The notes: generated by a model from the letters alone, not told the origin. A stretch of DNA of 64,000 nucleotides from Pseudomonadota bacterium (GCA_018902545.1 JAHIQM010000007.1:124001-188000), one strand, 5' to 3'. Shown: positions 42,474 through 51,733, numbered from the stretch's first letter. Numbers and translations are program-made.

Positions 42474-42524
42474 CGGTCCGGCCCTTTTAAAGCCGGGAAA
42501 CCTTTTGCCGCATCCGGAGACACC

Positions 42525-43682
42525 ATGAAAAAGCTTCTTGTTCTGACCATTCTGGTCCTGATCGCAAGCATCGGCACAGCCGCGGCCGCTTACAAGGTCG
42601 GAGTCCTGTCCGACCTGACCGGCCCGACTTCCAGCGTGGGCGCGCCTTACGCAGACGGCATCAAGGCCTATGTGTCCTGGCTCAACGACAACGGCGGCAT
42701 CGACGGCAAGCCCGTGGAACTGATTCAGGTCGACTACGCCTACAACGTGCAGCAGGCTCTGGCCGCCTACAAGCGCTTCACCTCCAGCGGCATCGTGGCC
42801 ATGCAGGGATGGGGCACGGGCGACACCGAGGCCCTGGTCAAGTTCGTGGCCAAAGACAAAATCCCGGTCTTCTCGGCCTCCTACTCCGCCCACCTGATGG
42901 ACCCGGCCAAGGCCCCCTACAATTTCACCGCCGCCGCCGACTATTCCACCCAGGGCCGGGCCGGACTTAAATACCTGCGCGAATCCTGGAAAGAAGAGCG
43001 CGCCCCGAAGCTGGCCTTTATTTTCCCGGACAACCCATACGGCACCGTGCCCATCCCGGCCATGAAGGAATATGCCGTGGAGCTTGGCTTTGAGGTCGTG
43101 GGGCAGGAAAACGTGGATTTGAAAGCCATCGACGCCACCCCGCAGCTTTTAAGCCTCAAGAAAGTCGCGCCGGACTTCGTCTGGACCGGCGGCACCACGC
43201 CGTCCACGGCCGTGATCATGAAAGACGCCCAGAAGCTGGGCATAAAATGCACCTTCCTGACCAACATCTGGAGCAGCGACGAAAACATCTTCAAGCTGGC
43301 CGGTGAGGCCGCGACCGGCCATTTCGGTCTGCAGGGCGGAGTCATCTACGGCCAGGACGTGCCGGGCATGGCCACCATCCTTGAAGTGACCAAGAACGAA
43401 CCGCAGATGACCCACTTTGTTCGCGGATACGTCTCCGCCATGGTCATGTGCGAAGGCATGAAAATGGCTGCGGCGAAAGGCGAAGTGACCGGCGAGAGCA
43501 TCAAGGAGGCCCTTGAAACCATGCGCGACTTCGACCCCATGGGACTGGCCCCGGCCATCAGCTACTTCCCTGACGACCATCGCCCGAACATGTCCGTGAA
43601 CATCAACACCTTCAGGGACGGCAAGCTCGAATTCGTCAAGACCGAAACCCTGGAACGCAAAAAGGAATGGCTGGGCCTTTGA
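42525..43682 (+). CDS. Periplasmic ligand-binding protein of Liv-type ABC transporter
   Basis: 385 residues: signal peptide LLVLTILVLIASIGTAAAA, then the type I periplasmic binding fold (YKVGVLSDLTGPTSSVGAPY, YAYNVQQALAAYKRFTSSGI, then VAMQGWGTGDTEALVKF). The ligand may be a branched-chain amino acid or, given the CoA ligases, an aliphatic or aromatic carboxylate. A 10-bp stem-loop follows the stop. Confidence 0.9.
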   Translation: MKKLLVLTILVLIASIGTAAAAYKVGVLSDLTGPTSSVGAPYADGIKAYVSWLNDNGGIDGKPVELIQVDYAYNVQQALAAYKRFTSSGIVAMQGWGTGDTEALVKFVAKDKIPVFSASYSAHLMDPAKAPYNFTAAADYSTQGRAGLKYLRESWKEERAPKLAFIFPDNPYGTVPIPAMKEYAVELGFEVVGQENVDLKAIDATPQLLSLKKVAPDFVWTGGTTPSTAVIMKDAQKLGIKCTFLTNIWSSDENIFKLAGEAATGHFGLQGGVIYGQDVPGMATILEVTKNEPQMTHFVRGYVSAMVMCEGMKMAAAKGEVTGESIKEALETMRDFDPMGLAPAISYFPDDHRPNMSVNINTFRDGKLEFVKTETLERKKEWLGL

Positions 43683-43691
43683 TCGGCAATG

Positions 43692-43724
43692 GGAGGGCGG
43701 CAGGGAGATGCTCCGCCGCCCTCC
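43692..43724 (+). terminator. GC-rich stem-loop between binding-protein gene and livF
   Basis: Perfect stem GGAGGGCGGC / GCCGCCCTCC, no T run. In transporter operons such a hairpin often protects the upstream binding-protein mRNA and lowers expression of what follows, instead of stopping transcription. Confidence 0.6.
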
Positions 43725-43775
43725 GCAAAATAATTCCAGCATCCTGATTTCAATCAATTCTTTGAGAAGAGCATA

Positions 43776-44573
43776 ATGAACATCCTTCAAGTCATGAACC
43801 TGGAAGTGGTCTACAACGATGTCGTCCTGGTCCTTAAAGGCCTGTCCCTCGACGTGGCCACGGGCAGCATCACCACGCTGCTGGGTGCCAACGGGGCGGG
43901 CAAGTCCACCACTTTGAAGGCCATCTCCGGCCTCCTGGCCGGGGAAAATGGCAAGGTCACCTCCGGCTCCATTCTCTACGACGGATTGGAAACCGTGCGT
44001 CTGCTACCCGAAAAGCTGGTCCGCGCCGGAGTGTTCCAGGTCATGGAGGGACGGCGCATTTTCGAGGACCTCACCGTGGAGGAAAATCTGCGCTGCGGAG
44101 GTTACACTCAGCCCTCGCGACTTTTTGCGCACAACGCGGAAAAAGTGTACGCGTATTTCCCGAGGCTGAAAGAGCGGCGCACCCAGCTCGCGGGCTACAT
44201 GTCCGGCGGCGAGCAGCAGATGCTGGCCATCGGACGCGCGGTCATGGCAAACCCCAAGCTGCTGCTCCTCGATGAACCATCCCTTGGCCTTGCGCCTTTG
44301 CTGGTCGAGGAAATCTTCGACATCGTGCGCCGCATCAACAAGACCGAAGGGGTCAGCGTATTGCTGGTGGAGCAGAACGCGCGCATGGCCCTGACCCTGG
44401 CCGACTATGGCTACATCATGGAGAACGGGCGCATCGTCATGGACGGAAAGGGCGAGGAGCTGCTGCAGAACCCTGATGTGCAGGAATTCTACCTCGGGCT
44501 CGGACACAGCGGGGAAAAGCGCAGCTACCACGACGTGAAGCATTACAGACGAAGAAAACGCTGGCTCGGGTAA
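43776..44573 (+). CDS. livF: Liv-type ABC transporter ATP-binding protein LivF
   Basis: 265 residues: Walker A GANGAGKSTTLKAISG (~39), VFQVMEGRRIFEDLTVEENL, signature YMSGGEQQMLAIGRAVM and Walker B LLLLDEPSLGLAP, then VEQNARMALTLADYGYIMEN. The C-terminus has an unusual basic tail (HDVKHYRRRKRWLG). Confidence 0.93.
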   Translation: MNILQVMNLEVVYNDVVLVLKGLSLDVATGSITTLLGANGAGKSTTLKAISGLLAGENGKVTSGSILYDGLETVRLLPEKLVRAGVFQVMEGRRIFEDLTVEENLRCGGYTQPSRLFAHNAEKVYAYFPRLKERRTQLAGYMSGGEQQMLAIGRAVMANPKLLLLDEPSLGLAPLLVEEIFDIVRRINKTEGVSVLLVEQNARMALTLADYGYIMENGRIVMDGKGEELLQNPDVQEFYLGLGHSGEKRSYHDVKHYRRRKRWLG

Positions 44574-44648
44574 GGCTGCCGCCCTTGCCGTGCCTTGATT
44601 TTGTGTCTTCTTACAACCAACACCAACCTTCACTTGACCGGAGCGTTC

Positions 44649-45905
44649 ATGGACAGAACACAGGGCTTCCATCACGACCTTGAAACACAATCCCCATCCG
44701 CAAGGTCCTCCAGACAATGGCATGCCATCCAGACCTTGGTGGAAAAGGCCTTGTCCTTCGAGGGGGAGTTTCGAGAACGCCTTTCTTCGGCGGGGATCGT
44801 GGCGGACGAACTCCGCTCCCTGGACGACTTCACCTCCATACCCGTGCTGCGCAAAAAGGAACTGTCGCGTCTGCAGCGCGAAAAGGGGCTGTCCTGGTTC
44901 CTGTCCTGCCTGCCCGGACAGCTTTCGCGCATCTATCAGTCCCCCGGTCCCATCTACGATCCCGAAGGCCGGGGAGCGGACTACTGGGGCTGGGCCGAAG
45001 CCTTCCACGCGGCGGGCTTCAGGTGTGGGGATCTGGCGCAGATGACCTTCAGCTACCATCTCACCCCGGCCGGGCTGATGCTTGAAGAACCCCTGCGCGC
45101 CCTGGGCTGCGCCGTGGTCCCGGCGGGCCCCGGCAATTCCTCCGTGCAGTTGCAGCTGATGCAGGAGCTGCCCGTGACCGCCTTTGTGGGCATGACCAGT
45201 TTTCTCAAATCCCTGGGCGAGAAGGCCAGGGACAAGGGACTCGATCCGAAAAAGGATTTTGGCCTCAAGGTGGCCTTTGTCGCGGCTGAGCGCCTGCCCG
45301 AAAGTCTGCGCACGGAAGTGCAGGACATGTTCGGCATAATCATCCGCCAGGGCTACGGCACGGCCGACGTGGGCTGCATCGCCTACGAATGCCCGGACCT
45401 GGGCGGCATGCATCTCTCCAGTCGGTGTTTCGTTGAAATCTGCGACCCGGTCACGGGTCTTCCCGTACCCGCGGGCGAACTGGGCGAGGTGGTGATCACG
45501 CCCTTCACTCCGGACTACCCCCTGATCCGCCTGGCCACGGGCGACCTGTCGCGACTGTCCGAGGAACCCTGCGCCTGCGGCAGGACTGCGCCCAAGCTTA
45601 TGGGCATCCTCGGCCGCGTCGACGACACGGCCAAGGTGCGCGGCCAGTTCATCTACCCCGCCCAGGTCGCGCAGGCCATGAGCCGCTTCCCGCAGATCCT
45701 GCGCCATCAGGTGGTGGTCGAAAATGCTGGCGGTAAGGAATCTCTGACCCTGCGCATCGAGACGAGCGGTCCGGCGGACCCGAGCGTCGTGGGCGCAGCT
45801 TTCCAGGAAGTGGTCAAATTGCGACCGGTGGTGGTCACTTTGGGCCTTGGGGAAATCATCCCCGAAGGGGCTCCGGCACTTGTTGACGAACGCACATACG
45901 ACTAG
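44649..45905 (+). CDS. PaaK-like phenylacetate-CoA-ligase-family protein without canonical P-loop
   Basis: 418 residues. It aligns with PaaK in GDLAQMTFSYHLTPAGLMLE, GMTSFLKSLGEKARDKG, GYGTADVGCIAYEC, then PAGELGEVVITPFTPDYPLI and RLATGDLS. The usual SSGTTGKP nucleotide loop is replaced by IYQSPGPIYDPEGRG (~95-109). The protein ends in VDERTYD, shorter than PaaK, which may also lack the C-terminal Lys. It may use an altered loop or be a binding relative. The ATG at 44649 has CGGAG 6 nt upstream. Confidence 0.75.
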   Translation: MDRTQGFHHDLETQSPSARSSRQWHAIQTLVEKALSFEGEFRERLSSAGIVADELRSLDDFTSIPVLRKKELSRLQREKGLSWFLSCLPGQLSRIYQSPGPIYDPEGRGADYWGWAEAFHAAGFRCGDLAQMTFSYHLTPAGLMLEEPLRALGCAVVPAGPGNSSVQLQLMQELPVTAFVGMTSFLKSLGEKARDKGLDPKKDFGLKVAFVAAERLPESLRTEVQDMFGIIIRQGYGTADVGCIAYECPDLGGMHLSSRCFVEICDPVTGLPVPAGELGEVVITPFTPDYPLIRLATGDLSRLSEEPCACGRTAPKLMGILGRVDDTAKVRGQFIYPAQVAQAMSRFPQILRHQVVVENAGGKESLTLRIETSGPADPSVVGAAFQEVVKLRPVVVTLGLGEIIPEGAPALVDERTYD

Positions 45906-45914
45906 GGAACATCC

Positions 45915-47327
45915 ATGACCAAATTTCCCTCCTATCCCGTCCTGCTCGTCGATGACGAGGACACGTGGCTGCGATCCTTTTCGCTGGCGCTCAAATCCCA
46001 CGGCATCGACAACATCATCAGCTGCAACGACAGCACCCGGGTGCCTGAAATCCTGGCCACGACGCAGGTCGAGGTCATGGCCGTGGACCTGGCCATGCCC
46101 GGCATGTCCGGACAGGAGATCATCGACCTCGTGTCCGCCACAAACCCGGACATCCCCATCCTGGTCATCACCGGCATGAGCCAGGTCGAGACGGCGGTGC
46201 AGTGCATCAAGCGCGGGGCTTTTGATTTCTTCGTCAAGACCAACGACAAGAGCAGCCTGGTTTCGGGCATCCGGCATGCCATCGAGATCCGCGAACTCAA
46301 GCGCGAAAACAGCAGCCTGCGCACCCGCTTCCTGCAGGACACTCTCGACCACCCGGAGGCCTTCGCGCCCATCATCACCTGCTCCAAGGCCATGCGCTCC
46401 ATCTTTCAGTATATCGAAGCCATCGCGCGCAGCACCCAGCCCGTGCTCATCACCGGCGAGTCAGGCGTGGGCAAGGAGCTGGTGGCCAAGGTCATCCACG
46501 ATTTGAGCGGTCGTCAGGGGGACTTTGTGCCTGTCAACGTGGCCGGCCTTGATGACAACATCTTCGCCGACACCCTGTTCGGGCACAAGAAAGGCGCTTT
46601 CACCGGCGCGGACAGGGCAAGGCCCGGCCTGGTCGAGAACGCCAAGGCCGGCACCCTTTTTCTCGATGAAATCGGTGATCTGCCACAGGCCTCGCAGGTC
46701 AAGCTCTTGCGTCTGGTGCAGGAGCGCGAGTACCTGCCCATCGGGTCCGATGTGACGCGCAAGACCGACGCCCGCATCATCGCAGCCACCAACGTGGACC
46801 CGCTCGTGCTGGGCGAGACGGAGCGGTTCCGCTCCGACCTGTACTACCGGCTGCGCGCCCATCACGTGCACCTGCCGCCCTTGCGCGAACGCCGCGAGGA
46901 TCTGCCCCTGCTGGTCGACCACTTCCTGCGCCAGGGCTGCCAACAGCGCAAGCGCCCCGCAGTGCCGGCCCAGCTGCTGCCACTGCTGTCTGGCTACGAT
47001 TTTCCCGGTAACATCCGTGAACTGCAGTTTCTGATTCTGGACGCCTTAAGCTGCTCCGGGGACGACGAACTGGACATGGATCGCATCAGAAGACACGTGG
47101 ACAAGCACCCCGCCGCCACGCGCAGAATCCTGCCCAAAGAGGGCTCGCGCCTGCAGTTCGGCCCAGAACTGCCGACCCTCAAGCACGTCTGCGCCGAACT
47201 GGTGCGGGAATCCATGCGCCGCACCGCAGGCAACCAGGCCATGGCCGCGAGCATGCTCGGCGTGTCGCGGCAGGCGCTGAACAAGCGCCTGAACAAGCTG
47301 CTCCTAAGCGAGGCCGACGACGAATGA
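45915..47327 (+). CDS. NtrC-type sigma54-dependent response regulator
   Basis: 470 residues. The receiver (~1-125) has LLVDDEDTWLRSFSLALKS, Asp in MAVDLAMPGMSG and Lys in FFVKTNDKSS. The AAA+ domain has LITGESGVGKELVAKV, GHKKGAFTGADRARPG, GTLFLDEIGDLPQ and the DLYYRLRAHHVHLPPLRERR segment. A Fis-type HTH (NQAMAASMLGVSRQALNKRL) ends it. Its stop overlaps the kinase start by 4 bp. It likely activates this operon from the -24-like site at 37136. Confidence 0.93.
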   Translation: MTKFPSYPVLLVDDEDTWLRSFSLALKSHGIDNIISCNDSTRVPEILATTQVEVMAVDLAMPGMSGQEIIDLVSATNPDIPILVITGMSQVETAVQCIKRGAFDFFVKTNDKSSLVSGIRHAIEIRELKRENSSLRTRFLQDTLDHPEAFAPIITCSKAMRSIFQYIEAIARSTQPVLITGESGVGKELVAKVIHDLSGRQGDFVPVNVAGLDDNIFADTLFGHKKGAFTGADRARPGLVENAKAGTLFLDEIGDLPQASQVKLLRLVQEREYLPIGSDVTRKTDARIIAATNVDPLVLGETERFRSDLYYRLRAHHVHLPPLRERREDLPLLVDHFLRQGCQQRKRPAVPAQLLPLLSGYDFPGNIRELQFLILDALSCSGDDELDMDRIRRHVDKHPAATRRILPKEGSRLQFGPELPTLKHVCAELVRESMRRTAGNQAMAASMLGVSRQALNKRLNKLLLSEADDE

Positions 47328-48934
47328 CCGCCGGACGGGAGGATCTGCTGCACAGGCTGCGCGAACTGGAACGCGCCAACCGCCATCTGTCCCGCGAGTT
47401 GCAGGATCTGCGCGCCCTGGTCGACACGCCCCTTAATGTCATGCTCTTTTCCTTCGACCTGAACTACAACTACATCTCCTTCAACCAGGCCCATCGGGAA
47501 TTCGTCAAACACAACTGGAACCTGGACATTCATCCCGGCCTGCATGTGTTCGACATCCTCGCCGACGCCGAAGAGCGCGCCGCGTCCCGACGCAACTTTG
47601 ACCGCGTCCTGGCCGGGGAATCCTACATCCTGCGACGTAAGTACCGCAAACCCAGAGGGGAAATCGGCTTCTACCAGAACACCTACGTGCCACTGGTCAG
47701 AGGCGGGGAGATCCTTGGGGCGGTGGTCTTTGCCCACGACATTACCGAATGGAGCGAACGCGAAGAGGAAGGCAAGAAGTATCGGGCCATCTTCGAAAAG
47801 GCGCTGGAAGGCATCTACCGCTCCACCGCGGCGGGCCAGTTCATGGAGGCCAACCGCGAGATGGCCCGCATCCTGGGCTACGATTCCCCCCAGGACCTCA
47901 TGTCCTTTATCACCGATATCAGCAGGCAGCTGTACTGCGACCCGCAAGACAGGGAACTGGTCTTTTCCATTCTGCGCCGCGACGGGGTGGTCAAGGACTT
48001 CGAGACACGCATGCGCCGCAAGGACGGCACGCAAATCTGGGTGGAGTTCAACGCCAGAAGCGAAAAGGATGACGAGGGGCGTACGGTGTTCATCGAGGGC
48101 AAGCTGACCGACATCACCACCCGCAAGGAGGCCGAGCGCAAGGCCGAACTGCGCGGGCAAAAGATGATTCAGGCCGACAAGATGTCTTCGCTAGGGGTCC
48201 TGGTGGCGGGCGTGGCCCACGAGATCAACAACCCCAACAGTTTTCTGACGCTGAACCTGCCGCTTCTGCGCGACGTGTGGGCCGACGCCCTGCACGTGCT
48301 GGACGAGTACCAGGATGAACATGGGGATTTCGTGCTCGGCGGGCTTGAATATTCGGAGCTCAGGCAACAGATGCCGCTCCTGCTGCAGGGCATGGTCGAC
48401 GGGTCGGAGCGCATCAAGGACATCGTCTCAAGGCTCAAGGACTATTCCCGCCAGCGCCCCGAAGGTGAACGAGAAGCCACGGACGTCAACAACGTCGTGA
48501 CCGGGGCCCTGGCTTTCGTGCGGCACAAGCTCAAGAGCGCGGCGCCGAACTATCTGGTGCGCATGGCTCCGGAAGCGGTCCTGGTGGAAGCCGACCTGCA
48601 ACGCCTCATCCAGGTGCTCATCAACCTGCTGGTCAACGCCTGCGAAGCCGTGCCCGCCAAGGGCGGCGAGATCACTTTGCAGGTATTGTCCGGGTATGGG
48701 GAGGACAGGGCCTGGGCCGGGGTGGAAGTGCGCGACAACGGCTGCGGCATCTTAGCCCACGACCTCAAGTACATTCAGGACCCGTTCTTCACCACCAAGC
48801 GCGAAATGGGCGGAACCGGGCTTGGGCTTTCCATCTCCTCGGCCATCATGCGCGACCACGGCGGACGTCTGGAATTCGCCTCCCGGCCCGGCCAGGGCAC
48901 CACCGTGCGCATGCTCCTGCCTATGACACGGTGA
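47324..48934 (+). CDS. Soluble PAS-PAS histidine kinase
   Basis: 536 residues: an N-terminal coiled coil, PAS 1 (~35-145), PAS 2 with PAC (~150-275, EGIYRSTAAGQFMEANREMA), then the H-box GVLVAGVAHEINNPNSFLTL (His ~300) and ATPase motifs INLLVNACEAVPAKGG, RDNGCGILAHDLK, then DPFFTTKREMGGTGLGLS. It lacks membrane helices, so it senses a cytoplasmic signal. It is the partner of the preceding activator. Confidence 0.92.
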   Translation: MTAGREDLLHRLRELERANRHLSRELQDLRALVDTPLNVMLFSFDLNYNYISFNQAHREFVKHNWNLDIHPGLHVFDILADAEERAASRRNFDRVLAGESYILRRKYRKPRGEIGFYQNTYVPLVRGGEILGAVVFAHDITEWSEREEEGKKYRAIFEKALEGIYRSTAAGQFMEANREMARILGYDSPQDLMSFITDISRQLYCDPQDRELVFSILRRDGVVKDFETRMRRKDGTQIWVEFNARSEKDDEGRTVFIEGKLTDITTRKEAERKAELRGQKMIQADKMSSLGVLVAGVAHEINNPNSFLTLNLPLLRDVWADALHVLDEYQDEHGDFVLGGLEYSELRQQMPLLLQGMVDGSERIKDIVSRLKDYSRQRPEGEREATDVNNVVTGALAFVRHKLKSAAPNYLVRMAPEAVLVEADLQRLIQVLINLLVNACEAVPAKGGEITLQVLSGYGEDRAWAGVEVRDNGCGILAHDLKYIQDPFFTTKREMGGTGLGLSISSAIMRDHGGRLEFASRPGQGTTVRMLLPMTR

Positions 48935-49019
48935 TTGGTGAATAGTGAGTGGAAAAAACATGTTGGAGGCAGGAGCGCTGCTCTTTTCCGTCCAATCACC
49001 ATTCACCAATCACCATTCA
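48930..49019. repeat. Inverted repeat plus 14-bp tandem duplication between convergent genes
   Basis: GGTGATTGGTGAAT (48930-48943, overlapping the kinase stop) is exactly inverted at 49001-49014. On the right side the unit CCAATCACCATTCA occurs twice in tandem (48992-49005 and 49006-49019). The structure could act as a terminator between the kinase gene and the convergent small membrane protein gene. Confidence 0.6.
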
Positions 49020-49026
49020 CTACCTG

Positions 49027-49263
49027 CTAAGGAGTCTTCTCAATCGCCCTTTCCTTCACTATGGCGCTGTCCATGGCGAAGTCGATGATTCCCAAAACAA
49101 GATAGCCCAGGGCCACAAGCACAAGCAGTATCAGCACAAGCTTCATGGTCTGGCGGGGCTGTTTCCAGAACAAGAACGCGGCCACCGCTAAAATACCCAA
49201 CCCGATCAATGGATTGGTTGCAATCCAGGTCCAGAGTCCCGTGATGAAGGCGTGCATGCGCAC
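49027..49263 (-). CDS. Small two-helix membrane protein
   Basis: 78 residues with helices ATNPLIGLGILAVAAFLFW (~15-33) and LVLILLVLVALGYLVLGIID (~42-61), joined by a KQPRQTMK loop. No family recognised. It follows yajQ by 6 bp, so it is probably co-transcribed. Confidence 0.65.
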   Translation of the reverse strand: MRMHAFITGLWTWIATNPLIGLGILAVAAFLFWKQPRQTMKLVLILLVLVALGYLVLGIIDFAMDSAIVKERAIEKTP

Positions 49264-49269
49264 CTCCGG

Positions 49270-49761
49270 CTATTTTTTCATATTCACGAACTGCAGCGGC
49301 AGTTCGAATTTCGATTCCCGCAAGAGCGCCATTACCGCCTGCAGGTCGTCGATCTGTTTGCCTGAAACGCGCACCTGCTCGTCCTGAATGGCGGCCTGGA
49401 CTTTGAGTTTACTGTCCTTGATCATCTTGACCAGCTTGCGGGCGGCGTCCTTGTCGATACCGTCATGCAGCTTGATCTCCTGTTTGAGCTGACCTCGGGA
49501 AGTACTCTCCGGTTCGCCGAATTCCAGGGCCTTGGGATCGACCTTGCGGCGTACAAAATGGGAGATGAGCATGTCCCGGATGGCCCGTATCTTCATCTCG
49601 TCTCCAGTGACCAGAGACAGAATCTTTGTCTTGCGGTTGAACTCCATTTCGGTGATCACGCCCTTGAAGTCGTAGCGAGTCTCAACTTCCTTGCGCACAT
49701 TGTTCACCGCATTATCAACTTCCTGCAGATCGATTTCATTCACAATATCAAACGTTGGCAT
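49270..49761 (-). CDS. YajQ-family nucleotide-binding protein
   Basis: 163 residues: [80 protein letters not shown]. YajQ proteins bind nucleotides, in some species cyclic di-GMP. The ATG at 49761 follows AGGAGG; a GTG three bases earlier is less likely. Confidence 0.95.
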   Translation of the reverse strand: MPTFDIVNEIDLQEVDNAVNNVRKEVETRYDFKGVITEMEFNRKTKILSLVTGDEMKIRAIRDMLISHFVRRKVDPKALEFGEPESTSRGQLKQEIKLHDGIDKDAARKLVKMIKDSKLKVQAAIQDEQVRVSGKQIDDLQAVMALLRESKFELPLQFVNMKK

Positions 49762-49970
49762 CACTCCTCCTTTTCGTCTTGCCGTCTATCGCAATATGGG
49801 CGCAGCTGACCCCAAAACCCCATCGCCGTCAAGCTTCCCGGCCAAATGTATTCATGGAAGCAGGCACATAGATGCTCGAAAATACACACCTCCCGCATCC
49901 GATTTAAGGCACGTTCACAAATTATTTTCAAACAAATCAAACTTCGCATAAAAGATTATTCACAAAGCAT

Positions 49971-49998
49971 TTGACATTCCATAATTCTCTACTATGAA
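49971..49998 (+). promoter_or_regulatory. Sigma70 promoter of the MucR-like gene
   Basis: TTGACA, a 16-bp spacer and TATGAA lie about 65 bp upstream of the ATG at 50063. The surrounding 49765-50062 gap is A/T-rich and has no gene. Confidence 0.55.
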
Positions 49999-50062
49999 AT
50001 AAGCTACTTTCTTTGATGGACTGCATCGTCATCACCGACCCTATTATAGCTACGGAGTAAAA

Positions 50063-50467
50063 ATGGAAGACTATCTGAAACAAGCAATTGAAATCGTGAA
50101 GGCCCAGGCCTCTGTTCGCAACATGAACGAAGAGGAAATCACCTCTATGATCCGCGCTCTGGCGCAGAGCATCCGCAGCGTCGCCGAAGGCACAGTCCCT
50201 GTTGCCGACGTCGAACCTGCCGTGGACCCCAAGAACGCCATTCGCGAAAAAAGCGTCATCTGCTGCGAATGCGGCAAATCCTTCAAGGTCCTGACCAAGC
50301 GCCATCTGGCCACGCACGGTCTGACTCCCGAAGAATACCGCGAAAAATTCGGCTACAAGAAGGGCACCTCCCTGGTGGCCAAGTCCCTGGCGCGCGACCG
50401 CCGCAAGACCATGCAGGGCATGAAGCTCTGGGAAAAGCGCAAGAAAGCGGTCAAAACACCGGAATAA
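50063..50467 (+). CDS. Ros/MucR-family zinc-finger transcriptional regulator
   Basis: 134 residues. The C-terminal half holds the zinc finger ICCECGKSFKVLTKRHLATH followed by GLTPEEYREKFGYKKGTSLV. The N-terminal helical part (YLKQAIEIVKAQASVRNMNE) likely oligomerises. In other proteobacteria MucR proteins silence A/T-rich genes for surface and motility functions; the targets here are unknown. It is transcribed from a sigma70-like promoter and ends at a bidirectional terminator. Confidence 0.92.
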   Translation: MEDYLKQAIEIVKAQASVRNMNEEEITSMIRALAQSIRSVAEGTVPVADVEPAVDPKNAIREKSVICCECGKSFKVLTKRHLATHGLTPEEYREKFGYKKGTSLVAKSLARDRRKTMQGMKLWEKRKKAVKTPE

Positions 50468-50471
50468 ATAA

Positions 50472-50497
50472 AAAAACCCTCAATGAGGGTTTTTTTA
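50472..50497. terminator. Bidirectional terminator
   Basis: Stem ACCCTC-aat-GAGGGT is flanked by an A run on the left and a T run on the right, between the convergent MucR-like and receiver genes. Confidence 0.85.
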
Positions 50498-50518
50498 TTT
50501 CCGGGCCTCAGGAGAACT

Positions 50519-50917
50519 TCAGGCCCTGCGTCGTTCAATGAGCCTGTCGTTGAGCAGGTCGATGCTCTCCAAAAGATCTTCCACGGCACAGGGTTTGAGC
50601 AAAAAATCGTTGGCCCCGGCCCGCATGGCCTCCATGGCAATATCCGTGTGAGCATGACCGGAAAGGATGATCACGCCGAAATCATCGCCTTTGAGTTCGC
50701 GCATTCTGCGCAACACGTCCACACCATTCACGTCAGGCATCTTGACGTCAAGGACGACCATGTCCACGCAATTGTCGGCGAACCAGTCGAGGGCGGCCTG
50801 GCCGGAATTTGCCGTGACCACACTGAGTTTCTTGCGCCGCAAGTATTTGGTCAATGTGGCCAAAAAATCCTCTTCATCATCCACAAACAGAAGCCTGCAG
50901 TTTTCAAGAGAACTCAT
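50519..50917 (-). CDS. Single-domain response regulator, last gene of signalling locus 2
   Basis: 132 residues: LLFVDDEEDFLATLTKYL, Asp in MVVLDVKMPDVNGVDVL, Ser in VIILSGHAHTD, Lys in FLLKPCAVEDLL. Receiver only. It follows a membrane protein gene by 15 bp and ends the second TSUP operon. Confidence 0.92.
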   Translation of the reverse strand: MSSLENCRLLFVDDEEDFLATLTKYLRRKKLSVVTANSGQAALDWFADNCVDMVVLDVKMPDVNGVDVLRRMRELKGDDFGVIILSGHAHTDIAMEAMRAGANDFLLKPCAVEDLLESIDLLNDRLIERRRA

Positions 50918-50932
50918 GATCCCTCCATTAAT

Positions 50933-51733
50933 TCAGACATTTATGGGACAGGCAATATCCCCGAGCCTGATCGGAACATCGGTCGCAACCTGTATCGTGA
51001 TCTCGCCATCATCACACGCAACGACCAGGCCCTGACCAATGTTTCCGCGCCGAGGGTGCGTGAATCTGTATGCGGCGCCGACCACGACGGGCGGACAGCG
51101 TCTCAAGTCAACGCCAGCTTCATAATAGCCATTGACCTGTTTCAATCGGAATATTTCTCCGCACTTAAGATCAGCAAGCATGGCATGCCATTTTATTCCC
51201 AGTAGAAAATTAATTCCGGCCATCAAGAGACCGGTCAGGCCAAAAAATGCTGCCAGCAAAAAAGGTTCGATTCCTGTCCAGCGCATGACCGCTGAAGGAG
51301 AATGAGCCCGGCGATCCTCGGAATCGGCAAAGACGCGCAAGGTAAAAACCAGCGCCGGATTCTGCTTCTCGCCAAATTTGTCCCGGACCTTGAACACGTA
51401 CTCGCCGGGTTTGGGATGGGAGTTTACCAGAATGTGCCCACGCCACATCCCGCCGCCGAACATGTAGCCCGTAAACACGCCGTCAGGCACGATGCGAACG
51501 GAGCCGTCAGCCACAGCGCCCTCGATGATAAAATCCTCGATGCGGTCGGTCTTCGGCGGCATGGGACCGCTTATGGCATACCGCTCTCCGGGGATCAGGC
51601 GCACATGCCCGGAACCGCCGAAAATCCCGCCGCGCAGGCCGTCGAAAAGAATCATCAAGGCCAATGCCAGCAGAATCATCGCCGCAGTGCCGCTTGCACG
51701 CTGAAAGCGCCAAATGCGTTCGGCTCGGATCAC
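50933..51733 (-). CDS. Membrane protein of unknown function
   Basis: 266 residues. Helix 1 (TAAMILLALALMILFDGL) near the N-terminus and helix 2 (PFLLAAFFGLTGLLMAGINF, ~155-175) flank a ~125-residue extracytoplasmic domain rich in beta strands (HVRLIPGERYAISGPMPP, FKVRDKFGEKQNPALVFTLR). A ~85-residue cytoplasmic tail follows. The GTG at 51733 overlaps the upstream TGA (GTGA), so the pair is coupled. No family recognised; the plan resembles a sensor or transporter accessory. Confidence 0.65.
   Translation of the reverse strand: MIRAERIWRFQRASGTAAMILLALALMILFDGLRGGIFGGSGHVRLIPGERYAISGPMPPKTDRIEDFIIEGAVADGSVRIVPDGVFTGYMFGGGMWRGHILVNSHPKPGEYVFKVRDKFGEKQNPALVFTLRVFADSEDRRAHSPSAVMRWTGIEPFLLAAFFGLTGLLMAGINFLLGIKWHAMLADLKCGEIFRLKQVNGYYEAGVDLRRCPPVVVGAAYRFTHPRRGNIGQGLVVACDDGEITIQVATDVPIRLGDIACPINV

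Noticed and set aside
44004-46352. 782-codon open frame on minus strand
   Set aside because: Spans three well-supported plus-strand genes (livF, PaaK-like, sigma54 regulator); composition is typical of an antisense artefact.
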